Of a DNA stretch of 64,000 nucleotides, positions 29,469-38,065 are shown one piece after another (positions within the stretch are counted from its first letter, which is position 1; each line of letters opens with the position of its first letter). The DNA comes from an uncultured bacterium (GTDB taxonomy: Bacteria > Myxococcota_A > Polyangia > Polyangiales > Houyiibacteriaceae): NCBI GenBank assembly GCA_938024995.1, contig CALJDU010000049.1, positions 1 to 64,000 of the forward strand, written 5' to 3'. Below the pieces are notes generated by a model, which was not told the origin of the DNA, searched no databases, and saw only the letters and a program-made list of their open reading frames with translations. A program made the translations under genes and the position numbers.

Positions 29469-32400
29469 TGTTCTTCTCCTGAGTTCACTTGTGTGTCGAT
29501 CACCGCCGTATCTTGCGACGACTGCGTCACACTACGCAAACCGAACGCCTTCCACGAATAGAAGAGCGCCGGGTACACCAGCAGCTCCATCAGAAACGAG
29601 CTCCCCAGGCCACCGACCATCGGCGCGGCGATCCGCTTCATCACATCGGCTCCTGCGCCCTCGCTCATCAAGAGCGGGAGCAAGCCGAGCGTCGTGGTCA
29701 GCACAGTCATCAGCTTGGGGCGTACTCGCCTGGCCGCACCATCGACGACCGCCTCCACGAGCTCTTCGCGATCGCGCGGTTCATGACGTGACCACGCGAG
29801 CTTCAGGTAGAGCAGCATCACTACGCCCATCTCCGCGTCGAGCCCCGCGAGCGCGATGAGACCGACCGCGACCGCGACGCTCATCTGGAACCCGAGCAAG
29901 TAGAGAATCCAGAACGCGCCGATCAGCGAGAACGGGATCGAGAGCATCACGATCATCGTCTCGGCAAGCGAGCGCGTGTTGAGCAAGAGCAACATCAAGA
30001 CCAACAGAAGCGTGAGCGGGACGACCCACGACAAGCGCGCTTGGGCTCGCTCGAGGTAGCGGTACTGCCCCGCGTACTCGACCCGCACGCCGGAGAGTTG
30101 AAGCTCAGCGATCGCGCGCTTGACGTCATCGACGTACTCCGCGATGGGGCGCTCGGTATCGGCGAAGACGAAGCCGAGCAGCGAGCCGTCTTCGCTTCGA
30201 ATCATCGGCGGCCCCGTGACGTGCTCGATCTCGGCGACGTCGCTCAGCGGCACAGCGCCGCGCTGACCACTCGCGCGCGCTGGGGTCTCGATGAGCACGT
30301 CGCGCAACGCCTCTGGCGACGAGCGAAAATCGCGGCCGTAGCGAACGAAGATCCCGACGCGCTCTCGTCCCCAGACCGTCTCCGAGACCGTCGCGCCACC
30401 GACCGCCAGCGAGAGCGAGGCGAGCACGTCCTGCGCGCTCAGCCCGAAGCGCGCGGCCTCCTCCCGCTTCACGCTCACGTCCAGATAGAACCCTCCCGTC
30501 GCGCGCTCCGCGAACGCGCTTCGGGTCCCGGGCACGGAGGTCAAAGCGGACTCGATCTGCGTCGCGGCGCGCGCGATCGTCGTGAGGTCTTCTCCCAGCA
30601 CTTTGATTCCCAGCGGCGCGCGCACCCCCGTCGCCAGCATCTCGGTACGGGTCTGAATCGGCATCCACCAGACGTTCGGCATGCCGGGGTACTGCATGAG
30701 CTCGTCGAGCTCCGCGATCAGCGCGTCGTACGTCAACCCCGCGCGCCACTCATGACGCGGCTTTAGCCGAATCGTGATCTCGGCCATCGAGAGCGGGGCG
30801 GGGTCGGTCGCGGTCTCCGCGCGCCCCATTTTCCCAAACACGCGCGCGACCTCGGGAACCTCGCTCAGTCGCCGATCCATGTCCGTCATCACGCGGCGCG
30901 CCTCTTCCACCGACATCCCGGGCGGCGCGGACGGCATGTACAAGAGGTCGCCTTCGAAGAGCGGCGGCATGAACTCGGACTCGATCCGAGTGAGCAGCGG
31001 AAGCGTGAGCACGAGCGCGATGAGCGCGAGCGCGAAGACCAAGACGCGATAGCGCACGACAACGCGGACGACCGGCGCGTAGAGGAAGGTCAGACATCGC
31101 GAGAGCGGGTGCGCGTCTTCGGGCAAGGCGTCGCGTACCAGGAGCGCGACGAGCGCGGGCACCACGGTCACCGAGAGCACCGCCGCGAATCCCATGGAGT
31201 AGGTCTTGGTGTAGGCGAGCGGCGAGAACAGCCTGCCCTCGGTTCCGGTGAGCGCGAAGACGGGAAGGAACGAGACCGTGATCACCAAGAGCGAAAAAAA
31301 CACGGAAGGCGCGACCTCTTGGATCGCTTCGATCGTAACGCGCCGCCGCTCCGCGTCATCCAGCGCGTCACGCTCCACCGTCCCCAGCTTCTGATGCACG
31401 TTCTCGATCACCACGATCGCCGCGTCGACCATCGCGCCGATCGCGATCGCGATCCCGCCGAGCGACATGATGTTCGCCGTGATCCCCTGCGCGACCATTG
31501 GCACGAACGCGAGCAAGACGCCGAGGGGCAACGTGAGGATGGGGATCAGCGCGCTCCGAACGCTCAGCAAGAAGAGCAAGATCACGATCGCGACCACGGC
31601 CATCTCTTCGACTAGCGCGACCTTGAGCGTCGACACCGATTCTTCGATCAGCTCGCTGCGGTCGTAGGTGGTCACGACCTCGACCCCGTCCGGCAACGTG
31701 AGCGCCTTCACGCGTTCTTTGATCCGCGCGATGACCTTCAGCGCGTTCTCGCCAGAACGCATGACCACGATGCCGCCGACCACCTCGCCGTTGCCGTCGA
31801 GATCCGCGACCCCTCGACGAAGCTCTGGCCCGAGCGTCACCTCCGCGACGTCATGAACGCGGATCGACTCATCGCCGCGCATCGCGACCGGAGACACGCG
31901 CAGATCCTCCGCGGACCGAACGTAGCCGCGACCGCGCACCGCGTGCTCGTGCCCCGCCAGCTCCAGTACGCGCGCGCTCACCTCGCCGTTCGCCGCCGCG
32001 CTCGCCCGCGCGACCTCTTGAATCGACACCCCGTGCGCCTCCATCCGCACTGGGTCCGCTTGCACCTGAAGCTGGCGCACGAAGCCGCCCACCGACGCGA
32101 CCTCCGCGACCCCAGGCACGCTCGCCAGCGCGTCCTTCACGGTGACGTCGTGCAACGTGCGGAGACTCGCGAGGTCACGCGCTCCGGTCTGATCCACCAG
32201 GGCGTACTGATAGACCCACCCCACTCCGGTCGCGTCAGGGCCGAGAGTCGGTCGCACCCCGGGCGGCAGGTTCACGCTCGCGCCCGAGAGCGCTTCGAGA
32301 ACACGAGCGCGCGCCCAGTACAGATCGGTGCCGTCCTCGAAGATCACGTAGACGAACGACAAGCCGAGGAACGACTGTCCACGCACGACCTGCGCGCGCG

Positions 32401-32629
32401 GGGACGAACGCAAGAGCGTCGAGATCGGGCGCGTCACCTGATCCTCGACCAGCTGCGGGCTCTGCCCAGGCCACTCCGTAAAGACGATGACCTGGGTGTC
32501 AGAGAGATCGGGGACCGCGTCGAGCGAGGTCTCCGTGAGCGCACCAACACCAACCCCCGCGCAAACGAGCGCGAGCAGCAGCGTCACGGCCGGCTTCTCC
32601 GCGCAGGCCTTTACGAGGGTCGCGATCAC
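29465..32629 (-). CDS. Heavy-metal RND efflux pump, CusA/CzcA family
   Basis: Inner-membrane proton-driven exporter of 1054 aa, the usual RND length. N-terminal helix TLLLALVCAGVGVGALTETSLDAVPDLSD and periplasmic start match CusA/CzcA (PDLSDTQVIV). Twelve membrane helices and two large periplasmic loops are evident, with the helix-4 signature GGIAIAIGAMVDAAIVVIEN. Metal specificity cannot be fixed by eye; the DUF3347 partners suggest Cu/Ag-type cargo. The start overlaps the CusB-like stop by four bases. It would form a trans-envelope complex with the products of the two preceding genes. Confidence 0.93.
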   Translation of the reverse strand: MIATLVKACAEKPAVTLLLALVCAGVGVGALTETSLDAVPDLSDTQVIVFTEWPGQSPQLVEDQVTRPISTLLRSSPRAQVVRGQSFLGLSFVYVIFEDGTDLYWARARVLEALSGASVNLPPGVRPTLGPDATGVGWVYQYALVDQTGARDLASLRTLHDVTVKDALASVPGVAEVASVGGFVRQLQVQADPVRMEAHGVSIQEVARASAAANGEVSARVLELAGHEHAVRGRGYVRSAEDLRVSPVAMRGDESIRVHDVAEVTLGPELRRGVADLDGNGEVVGGIVVMRSGENALKVIARIKERVKALTLPDGVEVVTTYDRSELIEESVSTLKVALVEEMAVVAIVILLFLLSVRSALIPILTLPLGVLLAFVPMVAQGITANIMSLGGIAIAIGAMVDAAIVVIENVHQKLGTVERDALDDAERRRVTIEAIQEVAPSVFFSLLVITVSFLPVFALTGTEGRLFSPLAYTKTYSMGFAAVLSVTVVPALVALLVRDALPEDAHPLSRCLTFLYAPVVRVVVRYRVLVFALALIALVLTLPLLTRIESEFMPPLFEGDLLYMPSAPPGMSVEEARRVMTDMDRRLSEVPEVARVFGKMGRAETATDPAPLSMAEITIRLKPRHEWRAGLTYDALIAELDELMQYPGMPNVWWMPIQTRTEMLATGVRAPLGIKVLGEDLTTIARAATQIESALTSVPGTRSAFAERATGGFYLDVSVKREEAARFGLSAQDVLASLSLAVGGATVSETVWGRERVGIFVRYGRDFRSSPEALRDVLIETPARASGQRGAVPLSDVAEIEHVTGPPMIRSEDGSLLGFVFADTERPIAEYVDDVKRAIAELQLSGVRVEYAGQYRYLERAQARLSWVVPLTLLLVLMLLLLNTRSLAETMIVMLSIPFSLIGAFWILYLLGFQMSVAVAVGLIALAGLDAEMGVVMLLYLKLAWSRHEPRDREELVEAVVDGAARRVRPKLMTVLTTTLGLLPLLMSEGAGADVMKRIAAPMVGGLGSSFLMELLVYPALFYSWKAFGLRSVTQSSQDTAVIDTQVNSGEEQ

Positions 32630-34341
32630 GGCGCGTCATCCCAGAGGCGCGGGGTACGAAGACGGCTCTCCGACGCGATCAAGAACGTCCCGGACGAGAC
32701 GACCTCATCTCCTTCCTCCAGCCCGGACGTGACGACGACGCGCCCGTTGGTGCGCCCGGCGACCTCGATCTCGCGTGGCTCGACGCGTCCGCGCCCGACA
32801 TCGACAAACACCACGCGTCGATCTCCGGTGACCATCACGGCCGACTCTGGGACGCTCAGCGGCGAGCCGATCTCGCGCGCGAAGGAGACGTTCGCCACCA
32901 TGTCGGGGCGGAGCGCGAGGTCCGCGTTGTCGAGCTCCACGCGGACCTTCATGGCGCGGGTCTCGGTGAGCCGTGGCGCGACGAAAGACACGCGCCCCTC
33001 CCGCTCGCGCCCGCCGACCGAGACGCGCACCGCTTGCCCCACGGCGACCTGAGGAATGTCGCGCTCGTTCACCTCGGCTTCGACCCAGACCTCCGAGAGG
33101 TCAGCGATCCGGAACACCCGCTCACCCGCTTCGACATGACCGCCGCGGACGACGTTCTTTTCGATGACGTAGCCCGCGACCGTGGAGATGATCGGGACGT
33201 TCTCGCTCGCCTCTCCCCGCTCCGCGATCCGCGTTACCTGACGAGGCGACATCCCGAGCAGCACCAAGCGCTGTCGGGCAGCCGCCGCCAGCGGGTTCTC
33301 CCTCACCGCGGACGCTTGCTTGCGAAACGCTCGGGAGCGCAGCGCGGTGAGGTACTCGAGCTGAGCGGCGTAGAGCTCCGGGCTGTAGATCGTCATCAGC
33401 GTTTGGTTCCGCCGCACCCGCTGCCCCAGCTCGTCGACGTTGAGTCGGCGGACGAATCCGCTCATTCGGAGGCTCACGTCGCGCAGCTTGCGCTCGTCGA
33501 CAACAACGCGCCCGACGGCGCGGACGCTGACCTCAAGCGGCACGCGTGCTGCCCGGCTCAACGCGAACCCGCTCCGTTCACGTCGCGCCTCGTCGATGGA
33601 CAGGACCCCGGTCTCCACCTCGCGCTCCGTCACCGGTGTCAGATCCATTCCGCAGATCGGACACGCACCGACCGTGTCGTGATGCACCGACGGGTGCATG
33701 CCGCAGGTGTAGTAAGCGACCGGAGAATTGTCCGGCGTCTCGGTCTCCGCGAGGTCAACGCGGTAGCCACACTGGAGCATCCGCGTGCCCATGTAGGGAT
33801 TGGCCATAGGCGTATCGGCGTCTTGGATCCAGCGCGGGAAGGCGCGGGCCATGGGGCAGTGAAAGAGGACGCGGCCTTCAGCGAGCCGTGGATCAGCGCG
33901 CAGCGCATACGCGAGCGGGCGACTCCATGATCCAAATCGCTCCCGCACGACCTCGAGATCCGCCGCGTCCAGCCGCTCCTGAGACGCGCTTCGGGCGAGC
34001 GCGGCGAGCGACGCCGGGGCGTGCTCCGCGAGCCGCTCCATCGCGCGCGTGAAACGAGCCACCAGCGTCGCGTCGGGGCGCAGATCACTCGCCAACGCCG
34101 CGCGTGCTTCTTCATACGCCGCGAGGGCCTCGTTCAAGTGCGACTGCGCGTCGTCGGAAAATCGATGGGGCGAGACCTGGTCCGCCGTGCCCGGCGCGCT
34201 CTCATGCGCCTCCGATTCACTCGTCTCGTCCGCGGGCTGCGGCTCCGCGCGGAACCACGCGACGAGCTCTTCGCGAAACACCAGACCGGCGATCAAGAGC
34301 CCCGCGAGCACCACTGACGTCACGACCTCAACGCGTCTCAT
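32626..34341 (-). CDS. CusB-like membrane-fusion protein with N-terminal DUF3347 and metal-binding domains
   Basis: Periplasmic adaptor of 571 aa anchored by an N-terminal helix. Domain order: DUF3347 (about 60-190, with FHCPMARAFPRWIQ and NPYMGTRMLQCG), a heavy-metal-binding domain (YYTCGMHPSVHHDTVG-ACPICGMDL, about 205-235), then the adaptor core with barrel-sandwich and beta-barrel parts (about 250-570). It bridges the RND pump and the TolC-like channel and may deliver metal to the pump. Overlaps both neighbours by four bases (ATGA). Confidence 0.92.
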   Translation of the reverse strand: MRRVEVVTSVVLAGLLIAGLVFREELVAWFRAEPQPADETSESEAHESAPGTADQVSPHRFSDDAQSHLNEALAAYEEARAALASDLRPDATLVARFTRAMERLAEHAPASLAALARSASQERLDAADLEVVRERFGSWSRPLAYALRADPRLAEGRVLFHCPMARAFPRWIQDADTPMANPYMGTRMLQCGYRVDLAETETPDNSPVAYYTCGMHPSVHHDTVGACPICGMDLTPVTEREVETGVLSIDEARRERSGFALSRAARVPLEVSVRAVGRVVVDERKLRDVSLRMSGFVRRLNVDELGQRVRRNQTLMTIYSPELYAAQLEYLTALRSRAFRKQASAVRENPLAAAARQRLVLLGMSPRQVTRIAERGEASENVPIISTVAGYVIEKNVVRGGHVEAGERVFRIADLSEVWVEAEVNERDIPQVAVGQAVRVSVGGREREGRVSFVAPRLTETRAMKVRVELDNADLALRPDMVANVSFAREIGSPLSVPESAVMVTGDRRVVFVDVGRGRVEPREIEVAGRTNGRVVVTSGLEEGDEVVSSGTFLIASESRLRTPRLWDDAP

Positions 34342-35651
34342 GGCGTCTCCGTATCGCGCAGCGGGATCCGCCCGACTGCGAAGGCGTGACGGAGCGACGC
34401 TAGCGCCCGCTCGGTCTCGGCCGCGATGATCCGGAGCTCCGCGTCATGCACCGCGTGCGCCGCCGACAAGAGCGACTCAAAAGGCGCGCGACCCGTGACG
34501 TACGCAGAGCGCGCGGTCTCGAGCTGTTCCTCGGCGGCGGGCAGTTCGCGCTCCGAGAGCAGCGCGAGGACCCGCCTGGCGCCTTCCATGATCGCTCGCT
34601 CCTTCGCGGCTTCTCCGCGCGCGTACGAAACCGTTGCCTCACGCGTCAGCGCGTAGGCACGGCGCTGCGATTGCGCTCGCGCGACCTCTGCGTTCTGAGC
34701 GGCGCGGGACAGCGGCACCTCGACCGCCACGCCGACCATGACCTGGTGCGCGAGCTGGGCCCACATGGAGCTATAGGTCGCCATCACGCCGAAGCGAGGT
34801 CGACGCTCGCTTTGCGCGAGGGAAGCGCGCGCCTCTTCCGCGGCGAGCTGAGCGTCAAGCCGAGCGAGATCGGGGCGCGCCTCGACGTCGTCGTCGGCAA
34901 GCGCGTGGGCGTCTTGGGCGTCTGGCTCTAGCGACGGTTCCGGCAGCGGCGCCTCCGGGGCGCGATGAAGGAGCGCGTTGACCTCTGCCTGAAGACCGCG
35001 CTGGCGCGCGAGCAGCTCTTCGCGCGCGACCTCCGCACGTGCGAGCGCGACCTCGGCTCGAAGCGGCGCGGTCGGCTCACCGCGACCGCTCGCGATTACG
35101 TCCAGCGCCACCTGTTTCAGGTCCGACGCGACATCGCGATGCCGCGTGTTGAGGGAGAGCGCCCGCGCGATCGAACGAAGCTCTTCGAAGCGCGAGGCGG
35201 CCGCCACCGCGAGCCCGAGACGAACCTCGAGGACATCCGCGCGGTGCGCCTCCGCATGAGCCAGGAGGGCGGCTTCTCGTCGCGCGCGAACCCCAGGAGC
35301 GGGCAACATCTGCGAAACGCTGATCCGCTGTCCGTAGCGGACGTCTCGATCAAAAATGGAGATCGGGGCGAGGGCGTACTCGACGCGCGTCGCTGGGAAG
35401 CTCGCGCTCCCTTCCGCCCGCTCGACCATCGCGCGCCAAGACGCGAGCGCCGCTTGCACGCTCGGGTTCCGCGCCAGCACCGCGCGCAGGAGCGCGTCGC
35501 GACGGAGAGGTCCATCGAGGGCGAGCTCTTGTTGGCTCACGCGCGCCTGGGCGCGCTCTAGATCGCGCGCTTCGCGCAGCGACGAACGAGTGGAGGAAAA
35601 GGAAGCACACCCGGCGAGGAGGCCGAGCACAAGGATCAGAACCGGTTTCAT
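34338..35651 (-). CDS. TolC-family outer-membrane channel (CusC-like lipoprotein)
   Basis: Protein of 437 aa. Signal with lipobox LAGC, then the paired helical repeats of outer-membrane efflux proteins (NPSVQAALASWRAMVERAEG..., RPDLARLDAQLAAEEARASLAQSERRPRFGV...). It forms the outer-membrane duct of the tripartite metal exporter encoded downstream. Overlaps the CusB-like gene by four bases. Confidence 0.9.
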   Translation of the reverse strand: MKPVLILVLGLLAGCASFSSTRSSLREARDLERAQARVSQQELALDGPLRRDALLRAVLARNPSVQAALASWRAMVERAEGSASFPATRVEYALAPISIFDRDVRYGQRISVSQMLPAPGVRARREAALLAHAEAHRADVLEVRLGLAVAAASRFEELRSIARALSLNTRHRDVASDLKQVALDVIASGRGEPTAPLRAEVALARAEVAREELLARQRGLQAEVNALLHRAPEAPLPEPSLEPDAQDAHALADDDVEARPDLARLDAQLAAEEARASLAQSERRPRFGVMATYSSMWAQLAHQVMVGVAVEVPLSRAAQNAEVARAQSQRRAYALTREATVSYARGEAAKERAIMEGARRVLALLSERELPAAEEQLETARSAYVTGRAPFESLLSAAHAVHDAELRIIAAETERALASLRHAFAVGRIPLRDTETP

Positions 35652-35750
35652 GGATCACGCTCCGCGCCGAGGCCGGCGCATGAGGTAGCGGTACGTCGCG
35701 ACGATGCGACGCAGCACGCGCGCGCCAATAAAGGCGACGCGCCGACCGGA

Positions 35751-36119
35751 TCAGATCAAGAAACGAGAGGTCGTGAGCCGTAGCGGATCGGGCGGCGCGC
35801 GGCTCCGGGTCACCACGAAGCGCGCGGAAACCGAAGGCCGCGAGGTGATGTCTCGAACGGCGATGACGTTCGCCAGCGGAGCGACCGCGATGAAGATCTG
35901 CGGAGCGACCTCAGCGGAGAGGGGCGCGCTGCCGTCCCACATCCGCGCGCAGCAGTTCGGCGGCACGCGGCGCACCTCGCTGCGCTTGTTCACCGGGACC
36001 TTCGCGCAGCACACGCCGAAGTGCGTCGACTGGGTCATCAAGCAGCGAAAGCTGTCGATGCGCGCGAAGCCCGGCGCGGCGACCATGAAGAGCAAGGCGC
36101 TCGTGAGGAGCGCGTGCAT
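35751..36119 (-). CDS. Small exported Cys-containing protein at the head of the efflux operon
   Basis: Predicted protein of 122 aa if started at ATG 36119; the frame is open to 36170. The start gives a signal peptide (LLTSALLFMVAAPGFA). The mature part has Cys clusters (FRCLMTQ, GVCCAKV, NCCARM) that could bind metal, and an Arg-rich C-terminal half of unclear fold. No family recognised. It lies 99 bases upstream of the TolC-like gene in the same direction, which supports a role in the metal-efflux operon. It may also be a small regulator target or not a real gene. Confidence 0.5.
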   Translation of the reverse strand: MHALLTSALLFMVAAPGFARIDSFRCLMTQSTHFGVCCAKVPVNKRSEVRRVPPNCCARMWDGSAPLSAEVAPQIFIAVAPLANVIAVRDITSRPSVSARFVVTRSRAPPDPLRLTTSRFLI

Positions 36120-36168
36120 CAAGGTCTTGTGGAGCGTCGCCACCTGTCGACTATAGCGCACTCCCGAC

Positions 36169-36200
36169 AAAGAAAAGGCGCGCGACTCTCGCCGCGCGCC
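36169..36200 (-). terminator. Rho-independent terminator (minus strand)
   Basis: On the minus strand GGCGCGCG-gcgagagt-CGCGCGCC is followed by TTTTCTTT. It ends the Stig1-like repeat protein gene, whose stop is 38 bases upstream, and insulates it from the efflux operon. Confidence 0.8.
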
Positions 36201-36237
36201 CGCTCCTGTCTGCTTGTACAGGGTTTCGTCCCAGGAG

Positions 36238-37989
36238 CTAGTTGCTCATCAGGTACGTGAACTGGTTCACGTACATCTCGACGATGTCGGGAACCATGTC
36301 CATGTCGCCATCCCGCGTCGTGAAGTCGAAGGGCAGGTAGCCGAGCACGAGGACGCGATCGGAGAACGTCGAGACCACCAGCGCCTGGCCCGCCGCGGAG
36401 CCCGCGGTGCACAGGATCGAGCCGGCGCCTGTGAGCGTCAGGAAGTCGCCATTGTCGCCCGCGTCGCGCGTCGAGATGAGCGGCGGGGTAAGCGTCTCGA
36501 CCATCGAGAAGAGGTTCACCGGCGCCGCCGCGGCAGGGAAGACCTGCTGCGGCGAGCCGTAGGAGACGGTCGAGACGCCGAGCGCAGAGGCGAGCGAGGG
36601 GTCGGAATCGAGGTTCCACCACGCAAAGCTCAAGCGCTCGCCTGCGGTGATCCGCGTCCGGATCCGGCTGGTCACCTCCGTCGGGAGACCTGAGCCAGCG
36701 GCGTCCACCACGACGATGTCCCACGTGCGGCTGTCGTACGCGGTCGCGAAGGCCGTGCCCGTGGTGGTCGCGGTCACCGTGCTGGCCTCGAGGCGCTCCG
36801 CCGCTTGTTCCGCCGGAACCCCCTCCGTGCCGAAGCTCTGCGAGTAGATGAGCACGCTGTCTGGCGCGGTCACGGCGAGCGCGGCACAGGCCCCGCTGAC
36901 GCAGGCCTCCCCGGCGTCACAGGTGGTCCCGCACGCGCCACAGTTCATCGGATCGAACATGGTGCTGGTGCACATCTCGCCACACGCGGTGAGCCCTTCG
37001 CCGCAGCTCACCTCGCACGAGCCGAGCGCGCAGATCTCGCCCGCCGCGCAGGCCGTCCCGCACGCGCCGCAGTTCGCGCGGTCGCTCATCGTGTTGGCAC
37101 ACATGCCGTCGCAGTCCGTGAGACCCGTCGAGCACTCGATACCGCACACGCCAGCGACGCAGCTCTCGCCGTCCGCGCAGGTCGCGCCGCAACCGCCGCA
37201 GTGCGAGGGGTCGGTCGACGTGTTCACGCAAGCGCCGTCGCAGTCCACCTGGTCGCTGTCACACGTGAGCGCGCAGCTCATGTCGACACACGAGAGTCCG
37301 TCGAGACACGCCATCCCGCAGGCCCCACAGTTCGATACGTTGGTCGCGAGGTCGACGCACTCGCCGAAGCAGTTGGTCTCGCCATCGGGGCACGGTGTCC
37401 CGGAACAGGCGCCGGCAACGCAGCGCTCGTCCGGCGCGCAGGCGTTTCCGCACGCGCCGCAGTTCATCGGATCCACCGCCGTGTCGAGGCAGGCGCCGCC
37501 ACAGTTCACGCGACCTTCAGGACACGCCACCGCACACGCTCCACTCGTGCAGACCTCTCCAGAGGGGCACACCGTGCCGCACGCGCCGCAGTGCAGCGGA
37601 TCGCGATCCGTGATCACGCACTCCCCGGAGCAGTTCGTTTGACCCGCCTGACACGAAGGGACGCACGCGGAGTCGGAACACGCCTCGCCAGGAGCACAGG
37701 CCACGCCGCAGCCGCCGCAGTTCAGCGCGTCCCGCGTCGTGTCGACACAGGCACCATCGCAGTCCGTCGTCCCAGTCGCGCAGGTCGCGGTACACGCCCC
37801 TGCGGAGCAGACCTGACCGGCCACGCAGACGATCCCGCACGCCCCGCAGTTGCGCGGGTCAGAGTTCGGGATGACGCAAACGTCTCCACACTCGATGCCC
37901 GGACACGAGTCACCGCCGCAACCCGACAACACTAGGGTCGCGAACATCGCCGCGAACACCACACTACCTACCAACCGATCACGAGTCAT
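36238..37989 (-). CDS. Lipoprotein with eight Stig1-like Cys repeats and a flavodoxin-like C-terminal domain
   Basis: Protein of 583 aa. ATG 37989 has GGAG seven bases upstream; the longer frame to 38133 overlaps the next gene. Signal with lipobox LSGC. Eight repeats of about 43 residues follow, each with the pattern C-x-G-x-C-V-x-T-x-x-D-P-x-N-C-G-A-C-G-x-x-C (residues about 30-365), resembling the stigma-specific Stig1-like family common in myxobacteria. The C-terminal 210 residues (SVLIYSQSFGTEG..., WDIVVVDAAGSGLP) look like a flavodoxin or glutamine-amidotransferase-like fold. Surface-exposed role likely. Confidence 0.85.
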   Translation of the reverse strand: MTRDRLVGSVVFAAMFATLVLSGCGGDSCPGIECGDVCVIPNSDPRNCGACGIVCVAGQVCSAGACTATCATGTTDCDGACVDTTRDALNCGGCGVACAPGEACSDSACVPSCQAGQTNCSGECVITDRDPLHCGACGTVCPSGEVCTSGACAVACPEGRVNCGGACLDTAVDPMNCGACGNACAPDERCVAGACSGTPCPDGETNCFGECVDLATNVSNCGACGMACLDGLSCVDMSCALTCDSDQVDCDGACVNTSTDPSHCGGCGATCADGESCVAGVCGIECSTGLTDCDGMCANTMSDRANCGACGTACAAGEICALGSCEVSCGEGLTACGEMCTSTMFDPMNCGACGTTCDAGEACVSGACAALAVTAPDSVLIYSQSFGTEGVPAEQAAERLEASTVTATTTGTAFATAYDSRTWDIVVVDAAGSGLPTEVTSRIRTRITAGERLSFAWWNLDSDPSLASALGVSTVSYGSPQQVFPAAAAPVNLFSMVETLTPPLISTRDAGDNGDFLTLTGAGSILCTAGSAAGQALVVSTFSDRVLVLGYLPFDFTTRDGDMDMVPDIVEMYVNQFTYLMSN

Positions 37990-38065
37990 CGAACGCTCCT
38001 CATTCAAGGAGCGAACGATGCCCGCATTCGGATCTTCGCGGAACCCAAGAACGGGTAGGACGACG

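Noticed and set aside
31853..33052. 399 aa plus frame over the efflux operon
   Set aside because: Antisense to CusA/CusB-like genes and rich in Arg, His and Asp, as expected from GC-skewed shadow frames.
36805..37935. 376 aa plus frame and the 38667-39989 frame over the Cys-rich genes
   Set aside because: They mirror the Cys-codon repeats of the minus-strand genes and carry no signal or domain.
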